In this document: piece after piece, positions 1 through 10,688 of the stretch
Layout: every line of letters begins with the position of its first letter
Numbering within the stretch: the first letter of the stretch is position 1
Source: Karstenula rhodostoma CBS 690.94
Lineage: Eukaryota; Ascomycota; Dothideomycetes; Pleosporales; Didymosphaeriaceae
NCBI GenBank assembly: GCA_010093485.1
Contig: MU001499.1
Location: 1,317,397 to 1,381,396, forward strand
Reading direction: 5' to 3'
DNA: 64,000 nucleotides
The notes under the pieces: model-generated
Databases searched by the model: none
What the model saw: only the letters and a program-made list of their open reading frames with translations
Told to the model about the DNA's origin: nothing
Position numbers and translations under genes: made by a program

Positions 1-485
1 TGCTATATTCTTGCTCGACAGACGATACGCTGCGCCGCGCATTCAGGCTAAGTTGCCTGGCTGGATCAGGAATAGCCTGGCGAATGGAACGGGAATCCGA
101 GAGGTGGAAAAACGCCTAGATGCATTCTTCGCGGGGAAGAATATATAGGTACGCGCATGTATGATACACATCACAAGCAGACAGCTTGACGGTGCTAGGT
201 AGAGAATGATGATCGTCGCGTAGAATAATAGGCTGCGGAAGTGGCGTGTGATCACCATCCTGTCCAGATCTTTACAAGCATGAAAATAATAATCCGAATC
301 AAATAAGGTGGGGAATAACTTCGATATGCGTCGGTACCCACACAGCTGCATCGAACCGATTACTTCTGTTAGATTGGTGCTTCGCACAGGGAAGGGAACA
401 GATCGTCGCCCACGCAAACGGATCTCCCGCTGCAGGATATCTGTCCCACCTTCCTAACTGCCATTGTTATCATCTGGGCGAAGAT
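1..485. other. Intergenic, no gene supported
   Basis: I see no supported gene here. A 124-codon open frame on the minus strand (43-417) has one hydrophobic stretch but no recognisable family and no splice context, so it is not called. The right part is probably the 5' flank of the membrane-protein gene that follows. Confidence 0.5.
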
Positions 486-1601
486 ATGGCAGGTAGGCAA
501 GAGGTGTCCACCAAAAGTGCATCATGGACCGCCCACCGGTCAGGACTTTTACCCACATATTACTTCATCGCACGCGGCTGCATGCGAATCACCACCTCTG
601 CTAAGCTTTTTCGCCCGTCGACCGTGTATACGGAACCTTTGCGGTTCGGTGTCTCATTTAGCGTTATTACCCTGCAGGGCACACCTCTGACAGTGAACCT
701 TATCTCGATCAGCCAAGGCGTACCGCCGGTGACGGAACAAGTACTAGACGGGTGGCCCGTACGTACATGCTGCTGCCAGATTCTCATCACGTTTCTGCCG
801 TTTACGTGCCCCACGACGATGGGTACAGCAGACTTGAATGCACTTCCTTCCAGTCCTAAGTTGGTCCTACACCAACTGCCCCGTCCCATGACAACCATAC
901 TCGCACCTCCGCTGTTGCAGCGATCAGCACTTCCAGACCTCGAGAACCTCTTCGGAGATGCTACGTTCCAAGCTCAATCCACCACGCAGAGCAACACCGA
1001 GTCTTCACAATGGAGCGTACCGACGGGGGCAAACGACATGCCTGTGACATACGTACACCAGCCATCGGCCGCCGATCCCCAACCGACCAACGCAAACTCA
1101 GATGAGGGGAACCTAAACACCCTGTACCAAAGTCTACCCAGAGACGCCAAGATCGGGCTCATCGTTAGTATCGTGGTCATTGTATCGCTCTCCTTGCTCA
1201 GCTGTGGAATGTACTTCCTCAACTGCAGAAGACGACAACGGAAACGAAGGGCGCGCCGCGAGAGTCGCGAAGCTGAAACGGTGATGCTGGAGATGGAGCC
1301 GCAGAGGCGCGTTCGGAAGGGCCTTTGGGATCACTTGAAGCCCGCGAATGAGGATGGAGGTGTCAACGCGGCCCAACTGGCAGAGGCGGAAGCTCGACAT
1401 GCTGCGATGGAAAGAAATCCGCGGGATGGGAGGAGGGATAGCACCGTTGCGTCCTCGAGGAGCGACAGTGTAGCCTCGCGCTCGCAGGTCGTTCCGCGAG
1501 ACCGGCACAGCATCGTGTCGTCAGTTCCTAGTGTCATCTCTTACACGGGTGCCAGGCCTGCTCTGCCTCAAAGTTTTCTGAATAGTGGAACGCGGAGATG
1601 A
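486..1601 (+). CDS. Single-pass membrane protein, function unknown
   Basis: I do not recognise a named family. The convincing part is the C-terminal half, from about 1090 to 1601. It has a Ser/Thr/Pro/Gln-rich extracellular stalk, one transmembrane helix (IGLIVSIVVIVSLSLL and following, about residues 220-242), an immediate basic stop-transfer cluster (CRRRQRKRRARR), and a Ser/Arg-rich cytosolic tail of about 115 residues. This layout resembles fungal Mid2/WSC-like surface sensors, but no cysteine-rich WSC domain is visible. The N-terminal 150 residues look unlike a normal secreted domain and no signal peptide is evident. The true start may lie elsewhere, with introns inside 486-900. The stop at 1601 is firm if the TM frame is real. 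Confidence 0.5.
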   Translation: MAGRQEVSTKSASWTAHRSGLLPTYYFIARGCMRITTSAKLFRPSTVYTEPLRFGVSFSVITLQGTPLTVNLISISQGVPPVTEQVLDGWPVRTCCCQILITFLPFTCPTTMGTADLNALPSSPKLVLHQLPRPMTTILAPPLLQRSALPDLENLFGDATFQAQSTTQSNTESSQWSVPTGANDMPVTYVHQPSAADPQPTNANSDEGNLNTLYQSLPRDAKIGLIVSIVVIVSLSLLSCGMYFLNCRRRQRKRRARRESREAETVMLEMEPQRRVRKGLWDHLKPANEDGGVNAAQLAEAEARHAAMERNPRDGRRDSTVASSRSDSVASRSQVVPRDRHSIVSSVPSVISYTGARPALPQSFLNSGTRR

Positions 1602-2126
1602 TGGGTTTGTTTGGAACAAGGGCATGGCGCGTACATATATCGCTTCAGCCTGTTCCCTAATGAGACCCCTCACCAGGGCACCCTTGGCAAAGCTCGCTCT
1701 CCAGCCTTGATCATATCGTGTACCTCACCTTCTGTGTGGTTCTGATCGCGACGCGTGGAGGAGCGCGCCACATCGTGTCTATGAGTTGTGGAGCCCTGGT
1801 CCTCTGCCAGTGCGACGCTATTCATAGCCCAATACGGAATAGCGCGAGATTCCTTCCTTCTTGCGAGAACACGCACCGTGTTTTCAACACCACAACTCGA
1901 CCCGAAAGCTCCAACCGCATATTCTCATTATCCTATGACCCTGGGAATACACCCAAGGTATACTTACAGTACTCCGCTAGGATATTGAGCCTGTCTCTGG
2001 AGAGGAGAGCCTGTCGATAGCCGTGCCCCTACGCGCCGGCATGCGCAATTGCGACAACATATGATGAAAAGAGCGTGGATTTACTGTGCTACTTGAGGTA
2101 GCGATTGAGGTTGCTGAATTTAGGCG
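1602..2126. other. Intergenic, promoter of the peptide transporter
   Basis: Between two plus-strand genes. Short overlapping open frames on both strands show no family signature. I see no repeat. It must contain the 3' UTR of the left gene and the promoter of the PTR2-type transporter. Confidence 0.5.
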
Positions 2127-4004
2127 ATGCCATCAGAATGGGGTCGAGAGGAACGGGGCGCGTATACAACGGTTGCGCAGACGGAAGATGCGAGCGCTGA
2201 GTTGACAGCGCACGGGAAGGAAATTGAACATGGGGCGCCTGTTCCTGTGGATTCCCACGTCAACGGGCAGATTGGGTCGTCTTCGGGTTCAAGCCCACAC
2301 GATGACACACCAACTGCAGAGGACTATGCAACACTACCCAAAGTCGCCGACAAACTTCCATGGGGCGCCTTCCTTGTTGCCATTGTGGAACTCTGCGAAC
2401 GTTTCGCCTACTATGGCCTATCCGGGCCCTTCCAAAACTACATGGCGAACAAATACAATGACCCGAACGGTCTACCGGGAGCCCTTGGTCTGAAGCAGTC
2501 TCGCGCAACAGCGCTCTCAAACCTTTTTCAATTTTGGTGTTACATCACGCCTACTCTAGGAGCAATCGTGGCAGACCAATACCTCGGAAAGTACCTGACC
2601 ATCAAATACTTTTCAGTCGTGTACATGTTTGGGATAGTAATACTGTTCGTTACAAGCTTGCCATACTCGGTTGAGCATGGAGGCGCATTCCCAGGACTTA
2701 TAACAGCCATGATCGTCATTGGACTCGGCACAGGGGGGATCAAGAGCAATGTTTCGCCGCTCATTGCGGAGCAAATAGAGTCTACTGAGCCCTTCATTAG
2801 ACATCTTCCAGGCGGCAAGCGCGTTATCGTGGACCCGGAAGTCACGGTGCAGCGCATCTACATGATCTTTTACATGTGCATCAACTTTGGATCCATATCT
2901 GCGATTGCCACTACAACGCTTGAGCTGCACGTTGGCTTTTGGGCCGCATTTCTTCTACCACTACTCATGTTTGTTGTAGGATTTTGGATCCTCGTATCAG
3001 GCAGGAAGCAATATGTAATCAAACCGCCGCAGGGAGGCGTAATAAAGAACTGCATGAAAGCCCTTTGGATTGCCTCTCGGGATCGCTTCGATCTTGACAG
3101 CGCGAAGCCATCACTCCAAGGACGCAGCCAAAAGAGACATCTCATAACCTGGGATGACAGGTTCATCGACGAACTCAAAACGGCATTGGTGGCCTGCAAG
3201 GTTTTCCTCTTCTTTCCGATTTACTGGCTCGCCTTCTCTCAAATGATGAACAATTTCGTCTCTCAAGGTCCAACCCCATCATCTCAAACAAAGTACACGC
3301 ACTGACATCCCTCAGCGGGCCAGATGCAACTGCACGGCGTCCCAAACGATATCCTCCCCAACATCGACCCAATAACCCTCATCATCCTAATTCCCATCGT
3401 CGACCGCCTCATCTACCCTTTCATACGCACGCGTCTCCACCTCGCCTTCACACCCATCACGCGCATAACCTGGGGCTTCATCGTCGCCTCACTCAGCATG
3501 GCGTATGCCGCCATCCTCCAGTCACGCATCTACGCCGCCGCACCCTGCTATTCCAGCCCCTCCAACTGTGAAGCTGGCAAGATCGCCGAGGGCAAATACG
3601 AGCCGAACCAAGTCCACGTCGCGTGGCAAGCACCCGCGTACATACTCGTCGCGCTGAGCGAAATCCTGGCCAGCATCACAGGTCTGGAGCTTGCGTACGC
3701 GAAGGCGCCTGAGAACATGAAGAGCTTCATAATGAGTCTCTTCCTATTGACGAATGCGGCGGGGAGCGCCCTGGGCATTTTTGTTTCGCCGTTTGGGACG
3801 GATCCTCATTTAGTGTGGTTCTACGGCGGGCTGGCGGTTGCGGCTGGGGCTACGGGTGGGGGGTTTCATTGGATGTTTAGGGGCGTGGATGAGGGAGGGG
3901 AGGGAATAGCGAAGGGGGTGCGTGTGGAGACTGCGGAGGAGGAGATTGAGTTGTTGGAGAGGCCAAGCGCGGAGTATCGGGAGGCGGCTGAGGCGCGGGT
4001 GTAG
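2127..4004 (+). CDS. ptr2: POT/PTR2 family di/tripeptide:proton symporter
   Basis: Proton-coupled importer of di- and tripeptides at the plasma membrane (POT/PTR family, major facilitator fold). Two exons, 2127-3267 and 3316-4004, are joined by a 48-bp GT-AG intron with a phase-1 codon split (g|cg, Ala), giving about 609 residues, the usual length. After an acidic cytosolic N-terminus, TM1 carries the ExxER proton/substrate motif (ELCERFAYYG). The second family signature appears as FYMCINFGS. A large central loop precedes the second six-helix bundle. Without splicing the frame would stop at 3305 in the middle of the transporter, so the intron is needed. The start codon at 2127 gives the normal N-terminal extension. 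Its substrate (peptide, nitrate or other) is inferred from family only. Confidence 0.93.
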
Positions 4005-4937
4005 GCTTGTTTTTCTGCGGGCCAGATACAATTACCATTGATCTAGAGGACGAGTCCGACCAGCCGAAACATAACACTCGTGTGTGTCTGTATGGGCCAG
4101 TTATACAACGGCTGGGCCCCATCGAGAAACAACAAGGCAATCACAGTAGCCTTGAACAAGGCTGTGAAGCGATCGAACGCTGGAACGTCCCCTGTCGCCG
4201 GCAAACCCAATACGAACAATGGTAGTTAACCAACTGAACCAAAGACCCCTAAACTTGAATGTACAACAATCACAGGTTTCTTCGCACAATTGCTCTGGGC
4301 TCAGGATGCGATGGACTGACAATGTGCTCATGTTGAGCTCGAATCGACTAGCAACACGATCCTAGCTCAAGCCATCGCCCGTTTTGGGGGCCATGAGTGC
4401 ATATGCGCAAGTTAGCTCCCGACAAGCGCGAGAAACAGAACAGCATGCCGAGAAACACTGCTCAAGCGGACTTGCGCGCAGTATGGAGTGAGCACAGTGC
4501 TTTGTATGAGCCCTTCCAATGCGCTCCCAACTTCCTGAACAGCACAGCGGGTGGTTGTCGCACGGCAGCCTGCCTGCACGCTGCACTTGCCACACGTGTT
4601 CACGCAAACCAACCCACACTGCAGTCTATCTTGTCTCTCCTTCCCGTTGCCTTGTTAAAACGAGCTCTTTCCCTCGCGCGGCCACGGCCATGGCCATTGT
4701 ACCTTCTTCCCTTGTCCCTGCCTGTCACGCCCGCACCCACCTACCACCAACAAACCCCATCTGCCCTTCACGTCTGCGCCGTGAGACAAACTTGCTCATT
4801 TCTGCGCGCTTACCCCGTTATCTTTATCGTCGGCGTGCATCTGTGCCTCCGTTCCGACTATTCTTGTCAGCTTCTTATAACTAGCCGTGGTGCACCGTCG
4901 ATCGCTTCTCTACCGCCCCCACGACCAGCTACCAACA
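4005..4937. other. Intergenic, promoter of the copper transporter
   Basis: Long 5' flank of the Ctr gene with a pyrimidine-rich stretch (4620-4760) close to the start codon, as is common in fungal leaders. It contains three degenerate GCTCA-core sites, listed separately. Open frames here (for example 4397-5008) have no family signature and overlap the first Ctr exon, so they are not called. Confidence 0.5.
4323..4798 (+). promoter_or_regulatory. Degenerate copper-response-like sites (weak)
   Basis: Yeast Mac1 and related copper-starvation activators bind TTTGCTCA-type elements. Three one-mismatch matches lie upstream of the Ctr gene: TGTGCTCA at 4323-4330, its reverse complement TGAGCACA near 4488-4495, and CTTGCTCA at 4791-4798, about 140 bp before the ATG. 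None is perfect, and an 8-mer with one mismatch is not rare in 900 bp, so this is only a candidate. Confidence 0.2.
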
Positions 4938-5854
4938 ATGTCGCACTCTATGGATATGGCCATGTCTGGAATGGTGAGTCTATCCCCAGGAGCGGGTGCG
5001 TTGGGTGATGGGTTGCTTACTGTGCGGTCAAACAGGACATGGGCACCGCTACGAGCACAAGTGCGATGCCCTCGAGTACTGCTGGTATGGCCATGGGCGG
5101 GATGGGTGGGATGGATATGGGTGGTGGCGATGGGAAAGCATGCAAGATCAGTGTAGGTGATTTCCGTGTTGTTCGAGTCTTTCAGCTAACAATGGGTTGT
5201 AGATGTTGTGGAATTGGGATACCGTCGGTACTTGTAAGTCGCTGTCTGCACCAGTGCGACGATACGTGCCACAAATACGTCTTTTCGTCGCTTGACATGC
5301 CAATCCGAAGTCCAGCTCGCCATGAGATACAGCCCGGAGGTTGTGCTGAAGAACATCGAAATCATGTGTACTGATACGAGTCAGGCTTCCTCTCTAAGTC
5401 ATGGCACAACACTTCCAAGGGAATGTTCGCTGGCTCATGCATCGGTGTCATTCTACTCGTCCTTTCACTCGAGTTCCTTAGACGCGCTGCCAAAGAGTAC
5501 GACCGCTACATCCTCGCACAACACACTCGTTCGCTCGCTGAAGCTAGCCCTGGCCCGAACTCCTCTTCCGACGCCGTGAATAAGAACGTGGCAAGAGCTG
5601 CCACGAGGACCATAACCCCGCGCTCGTTCCGCCCCAGCCTACTACAACAGGTCATCCGCGCGTTGCTGCACATGTTGCAGTTTGCGGTTGCATACTTCGT
5701 CATGCTGTTAGCTATGTACTACAACGGGTACATTATCATCTGTATTTTCATCGGAGCGTTCCTCGGATACTTCGTCTTTGGTTGGGAGTCGTTCAACGTG
5801 TCGCAGGATGGTAAAGACCGAATGCAAGAGGAGGTAACGGTATGTTGCGGCTAG
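4938..5854 (+). CDS. Ctr-family high-affinity copper transporter
   Basis: Trimeric Cu(I) importer of the plasma or vacuolar membrane. Four exons are read: 4938-4973, 5036-5152, 5203-5233 and 5385-5854, all GT-AG and in phase, giving about 217 residues. The N-terminus is Met-rich (MSHSMDMAMSGM, then MAMGGMGGMDMGGG), which is the extracellular copper-binding region. It is followed by MLWNWDT and SKSWH, the conserved entry to TM1. TM2 carries the MxxxM selectivity motif (MLLAM), TM3 carries GxxxG (GAFLG), and the protein ends in a Cys-Cys pair (VCCG), which in Ctr proteins passes copper to chaperones. The first exon is only 12 codons, so automated callers may miss it. The next two genes, an LPMO and a copper amine oxidase, are copper enzymes. 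Confidence 0.92.
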
Positions 5855-6575
5855 GAGGAGCACAATGGACCAGAGCAGCAGCGTTTACAACAGGAGGAAC
5901 GTAATGAGGGGGGGATATTTCCGTTGGATCTTGTCGAACGTGGCGCAAGTCTCACACCTGGGACTTCGATGGTCTATCGACAAGGCGACGTTGCACGGAT
6001 CAAGTACATGACGCCCGCTGGTAAAACACGCGATGTTCTACTGGACACCTTCCTCGAGACAGCGTCTGTTCATATAAACGAGTCTACTAATAAACAGTTC
6101 TGGCTACACAAGGACAGCTTAGAATGACAGAACGAGTAGTGGCAAAAGTAGCTGGCACGATGTCCGAAAAATTCGAGAGCGGTATGTTTTCAGGGAGGGG
6201 TTCAAGCAATTGGAGTTAATCTCTACTGTTTAAGAAGCAAGTGAAGTACTGATGTATCACTAAACTGACTCCAGCCTTCTTTTCATCTCCAACATGCCCT
6301 GCTGAACTGCACTTCCGAAAAGCACGACGAGGAGTATTTCTGCCTTCGTCAGCGCCTGTTGCCTCCTGAGTGGCAACAAAGTCACTCACACTCCGCAACA
6401 GTCAACTCCTGAATGAATCGATCTGCAGATAGTCGCTTATTTGTGCTGCAAGCAGGATCAGATCCAGTTCAAAGCCTCGAATACGTACATACCGGGCAGC
6501 TGTCGCAGCCGCAGCTGGAGCCACAGTTGCAGGCCCCAGAAGAAGCACAGCCGCAGTTGCCCATACTGAATATCT

Positions 6576-6643
6576 GGTATTGGTATTGGTATTGGTATTG
6601 GTATTGGTATTGGTATTGGTATTGGTATTGGTATTGGTATTGG
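6576..6643. repeat. (GGTATT)n hexanucleotide microsatellite
   Basis: About eleven perfect tandem copies of GGTATT. Read through, it gives Trp-Tyr repeats in one plus frame and Ile-Pro or Asn-Thr repeats on the minus strand, which explains the spurious open frames crossing it. Confidence 0.97.
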
Positions 6644-7066
6644 AAAGATGAAAATCAGTAGAGTTTCTGCGAGCAAGTCCGCAAATGTCCGGATGTTCTA
6701 AATGCGAGGAAGGCACTCTACGAATTCGCCTTCTTATGTACGCCCCTCTGCGCTGTTTGTGCGGGCGATCCAGCGCCCGCACAAGTGCCTCAGCGCCGCT
6801 AGGGGATGCGGTGGCACGCTCGAGACGCCCGGGATGCCCCGCAGATGACTTCACGGGTTCGTTTGCGCGCACGGTTATTGGCTCGGAGGGGGCGAGGTGT
6901 GGATTGTGCGGCTGGGGGCGAAGTGTGTGGCCAGTGAGCGGTTGGGAGGGAGCGGGCGCGGTGGCGAGGACGTGTGATGGGAGGGCCGGTACGTGAGGGG
7001 AGGGCGTTTTGGTTGGGGGGAGGCGTTTGGCGTGCGTCATTGCGGTGTGGAGGATGGGGGTTGGGT

Positions 7067-7137
7067 GAGTTGGGGGGTAAGCGTGGCGTGTAGTGAGGAG
7101 TTGGGGGGTAAGCGTGGCGTGTAGTGAGGAGTTGGGG
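7067..7137. repeat. 31-bp G-rich tandem repeat, 2.3 copies
   Basis: A 31-bp unit beginning GAGTTGGGGGGTAAGCGTGG starts at 7067, 7098 and (partial) 7129. Together with the G-runs just upstream (7050-7076) it could form a G-quadruplex on the plus strand. Confidence 0.9.
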
Positions 7138-7477
7138 CTTACGGTCCAGAAGGTGAGGGGTACTTGGAGACGTAAGATGGAAGGTTCGTTGTAGTCAGTG
7201 GATGGGGTTGTGGGTGGGGGGTTTTCTTTCTGTGTCTGGCGGGGTTTCATTGGCGGGGGCGCTGGTGGTGTGTGCGCGGGTGGGCGTGGTGGCCTTGGTA
7301 TCGTGAAGGCTTTGCTTTTGATACTTGACTTCTGTAATATTAAGAAGAACCTGAGAGATAGAGGACTTGCTGTTTAACAGAGCTGTCAACGTTGAGCTTT
7401 AATGCAAGTAGGTGCGTGAGACCTCGAAACTACTGCTTTTCGTGGGGGTGGAGCGAGGATTCCCGAAATTCGATATG

Positions 7478-7649
7478 CCGTATGCATTTGCCCTTAAGCT
7501 AAGCTTCTAGCCTGATTAGGTAGGCAATAAGATAAATAGTATTATTATTTCTAACAAATTCTATGCTCTAATTAGCTAAGTTATCTGTCCACTAATCCGC
7601 TGCCCGCCTAATTTGGCTCGAAGTTCAGCTTAAGGGCAAATACATACGG
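7478..7649. mobile_element. MITE-like inverted-repeat element (172 bp)
   Basis: The termini are near-perfect 23-bp inverted repeats: 7478-7500 (CCGTATGCATTTGCCCTTAA...) and 7627-7649, which read from the other strand differ at one base. Weaker inverted similarity continues inward for about 26 bp more. The interior is AT-rich with no coding capacity. A TA dinucleotide follows the right end and a TA lies 2 bp outside the left end, suggesting a TA-targeting (Tc1/mariner/pogo-like) non-autonomous element. The exact target duplication is not resolved; ATTCGA also occurs on both sides (7468-7473 and 7654-7659). Confidence 0.8.
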
Positions 7650-8100
7650 TAGCATTCGAAGAAAAGGATCGTTGAACGTTACAGTTGTCATAGCGCGGCT
7701 CATTCGGTTGGATGGCTTTGGCCTAGGTGCACCCAACGAGGCTTGGCGTTTGGTAGACTACCTATGGTAGACCTCTAGCGGGATTTGGGGTGCGGGAGGT
7801 CCCGTGCACTCCTTTTACAAAGCAACATCCGTAGGATGAGTTTATGTTAGAATCGTTGACGTTGGTCTGGGTTCTGGAACAAACTTTATTCAACAAGGGT
7901 TGAGGCTATCGTTGAATAAGCAGGTTTTCGAGTCTGCTGAGCGACGTAACGGTGGTCCTTCACGACGCAGGTAGAGACAAGGCTGTAAAGGATAACTGAA
8001 GCTGAAAATGCATCACAGGGTCTGAAACGGTGCTACAACTATATTGGCATGTCGTCCGTCATCAACTACGAGGTCTCTCGTTTAACTCAGCATCACCCCT

Positions 8101-8992
8101 TCAGCAAGTTGCCACCTTGGGACCCGGAAGGACGTAGCTCTTGAAGTCGGGGCTGTAGATGTTCGCTGTGTAACCAGAGTCGGTGGACTTGACGTGACCG
8201 GGGATCTTTGTCGTCGGGGAAAGTGTCTTTGAGCCTCCACCAGTGACCTTGACCTGTGCGCAAGAGATGTAAAACTGTGGGGGAGATCCGGGGTTGTGGA
8301 TGCCGAGTTGTTCGATGCGGAGGAGATAGTCACCAGGGGCGATACAGCTTGGGATGTTCACGGAGTAGGTCACTGTGGGAGTGTGTCAGCGAGAGGTTCA
8401 GTGCGGCTTGGTACTGTGAGATGCTTACGGCTCATGTCCCACTTCGCCTGGCTGCCGCTAAATGTTGGACCGATCTCCTTGATCTGGAGGAATTAGCACG
8501 GTGAGATACAAGAGACGTAGCGTCTGCGAGCTTGCCTTGAACCAGTCGGTGGAGCCGTCGGCAGATGCCGCGTCGGACACTTTGGTCATGTAGAACGAGA
8601 CGGGTCCTTGGTGATAAACAGCCTGATGGTACACGGGTTAGCAAATGCTGTCGACGGCTTATTCGGGGCTTTGAAACACACCTGGTCAGCCGTGAAGGAA
8701 ACCGACGAGCCAGCAGCTACCGGGACGATGGTCGTGGCGCTGCCGGAGGCGCCTCCTACATTGCAGCGTAGGTTGGCATCGCTCAAACCCGTGACGGGTG
8801 AGTTGTTGTTTGTGTTTTTTCTGATATTTTGGTATTGCGCACCCTTCTGACCGTTTGCCGTGAGGTATTGGAAAATGTCTGCAGGACTATCAGTCAGAGT
8901 GCATGGAGGTCGGCCATGATATCGTTACAGTGGCCTTGCGCAACCTCAGCGAGGGTAGCGAGAAGAAAAGTGGCGGCAGCGAAGGACTTCAT
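8101..8992 (-). CDS. AA9 lytic polysaccharide monooxygenase
   Basis: Secreted copper enzyme that oxidatively cleaves cellulose or related glucans (AA9, formerly GH61). Five exons are read on the minus strand: 8929-8992, 8682-8878, 8536-8622, 8429-8483 and 8101-8372, giving about 224 residues with no carbohydrate-binding module. The signal peptide ([20 protein letters not shown]) ends directly before His-Tyr, so the mature N-terminal His needed for the copper histidine brace is kept; splicing of intron 1 through that Tyr codon makes this visible. The second brace His is in [11 protein letters not shown], and the axial Tyr and its partner Gln are in QFYISCAQV. Intron 3 (8484-8535) uses a GC donor. 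The gene sits between a copper importer and a copper amine oxidase. Confidence 0.93.
8484..8535 (-). other. GC-AG intron in the AA9 gene
   Basis: The exon ends TTCAAG and the intron begins GCAAGC, the usual context for the tolerated GC donor. The acceptor is CTCCAG. Reading phase closes, and the joined sequence (DWFK then IKEIGP) is typical AA9. Confidence 0.85.
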
Positions 8993-10688
8993 CGTGAGAG
9001 GTATATCGATCCGATGGCGTCAGATGGTATGTCTGCGTGTTGTTCGCTGGGTTACGATCTTCCCCAGTCTCTCTCCCAGGGCCTTAAGTACTCTGGCCGC
9101 ACCAGCTACCGACTCCCATATTAACGCGATGATAGCATCCGGGGAGCTCTGCATTGCAGCCCAAATTGCGGAACACCGAACGCCCTTTACATCTGCCAAA
9201 CCCTGTCGGTGGACACTCCAGTCACAAACCGGTCATTCAGTGTCCGCTATCGAAAGGTGATAGCCGGCAGCCATTTCGGAGGCTGATGTGTGGACGAGTA
9301 ATCAAAGTAGATGATAGTCGCCATCCTAGTGACACGGGTCGAGACTAGACTCAACCAATAAGTGGGAAAAGTATGACTGGGGTTCGTTCGTGATAGAAAC
9401 GGTTTTGTGGGGAGCGTAAGCTGGGGCACCGGTTCAAGGAGAGGGTATATTAATATCTCGCCAATATGAAGTACCACATGTAGATTGAAACATTGGTAAG
9501 CTGGTGGGCGAGAACGAGACAGCCGGAGGCTGTGCAGTGACGTAGGAAATGGCCATCGTTTTGTTTCATACAAATCGAGAGTTACAGAAGCGTATTAGGA
9601 CTGGTGGTTGCTTCGTTTCTACTGCCTTCGAGGCATTGGAGGTTTTGAGTCATGTGTACTTGGCAGAGCCGTGGAGAGCTAGGCAAATAAGGAATAGTCT
9701 TCTGGCATTTAGACACTTTCTGATTGGCTTACAGTCCACGTGACCCACCTAGGCAAAACCCTTTGGTGCCTCGAAGGTATCGTGGACAGTTTTTTTAAGA
9801 CTTTGATACATACTTGATCTGCTTTGAATCAAACCTAAGATTCAGCAGATACCGAGACAATGCTCGAAAGTTCCAAAGTCATTTTCCAGAAGCCAGTTTC
9901 CGCGGAGATGAATAGGGCAAAGCGTATTAGGCTCCCTGCTTCTTCTCTACAGTTGCCATACCGTTGCTGCACTTCCAAAGCTCAATATGACTACATGTCC
10001 AAAAACTAATTTGAGTCGTTCGTCGCTGCAGAACATGACGTCAGGCTAGACGCGTTCATATACCATATAGGCACAACATGTTGTTTTGTTCGAAAGCCTT
10101 GACTAGGAGCAGGACTGTAGGTATGTATCAGTCGCAGTCTATATTGGTCTATCATTTTATAGGACACCGCTTCGTGGTTTGTGTCAACAATCAGAAAATC
10201 ACTCTTCATTCGCGGAGAGACTAGAAGCAGCCACCCCACCCCAGAACCCTCATGCTCCCTTTGCGACTTACTACTCTATTGTGACATCTGCACACATTCA
10301 CTATAAGAGGTAATTCGGCCACCTGTATCGGGCGTGCATCGCGGGTTGGAATCGGTTTCGAGCGACGGCCTAAAAGCGGGGTAGCGGCTTCCCTTGCCAC
10401 CAGCCTCATCTGCACTCCATCAAATTCACCCGTTTGCTGAACTCCCTAGGCCCGATTTGTTAGGTCCATGCGAAATCCACAGTGGCGTGGCATGCACGAA
10501 TCAGCAAGATACCAATAGAGCCCCGCGTCTTATCGTCGCAGCGAACATCGCAGGTAGAGAGCAAATGTCCCCACTAGACAACGCTTAGTGCGTGCTGCGC
10601 GTTATCCGCGGAAGAAAGAACGTCCTTTAAGAACACTTCGTTGCCAATTCTTTCAGGGTCAACTATACGCCAATTGCAAACCATCAAC
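8993..10688. other. Divergent intergenic region, no gene supported
   Basis: It separates the AA9 gene (minus) from the copper amine oxidase (plus) and so holds both promoters. Three TGATAG sequences (GATA-factor type) lie at 9130, 9258 and 9312, 140-325 bp upstream of the AA9 start, which may be chance. Open frames on both strands lack family features. Confidence 0.5.

Larger units (their letters stand above)
5855..8100. other. Gene-free 2.2 kb with repeats
   Basis: No gene is supported. A 67-codon frame (5924-6127) has ordinary-looking composition but no family match that I recognise. A 282-codon minus-strand frame (6402-7250) is driven by the microsatellite and by pyrimidine bias. The tract contains the (GGTATT)n array, a G-rich region (about 6860-7290) with a 31-bp tandem repeat, and an inverted-repeat element (7478-7649). 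Confidence 0.55.

Noticed and set aside
43..417. 124-codon minus-strand frame at the left edge
   Set aside because: No homology features, ordinary open-frame length for chance, and no supporting context.
5924..6127. 67-codon frame just after the copper transporter
   Set aside because: Composition is protein-like, but there is no recognised family and it lies where the 3' UTR of the transporter is expected. Could be a small relic.
6402..7250. 282-codon minus-strand frame
   Set aside because: Produced by the pyrimidine-rich strand and the hexamer array (Asn-Thr repeats); no domain, no splice context.
9130..9317. Cluster of three GATA-type sites upstream of the LPMO gene
   Set aside because: A six-base degenerate motif is expected about once per 300-400 bp on two strands; the excess is too small to claim regulation.
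10641..10688. Earlier ATG for the copper amine oxidase
   Set aside because: It adds 16 residues not typical of the family; the ATG at 10689 has a better context (CAACATG) and gives normal length.
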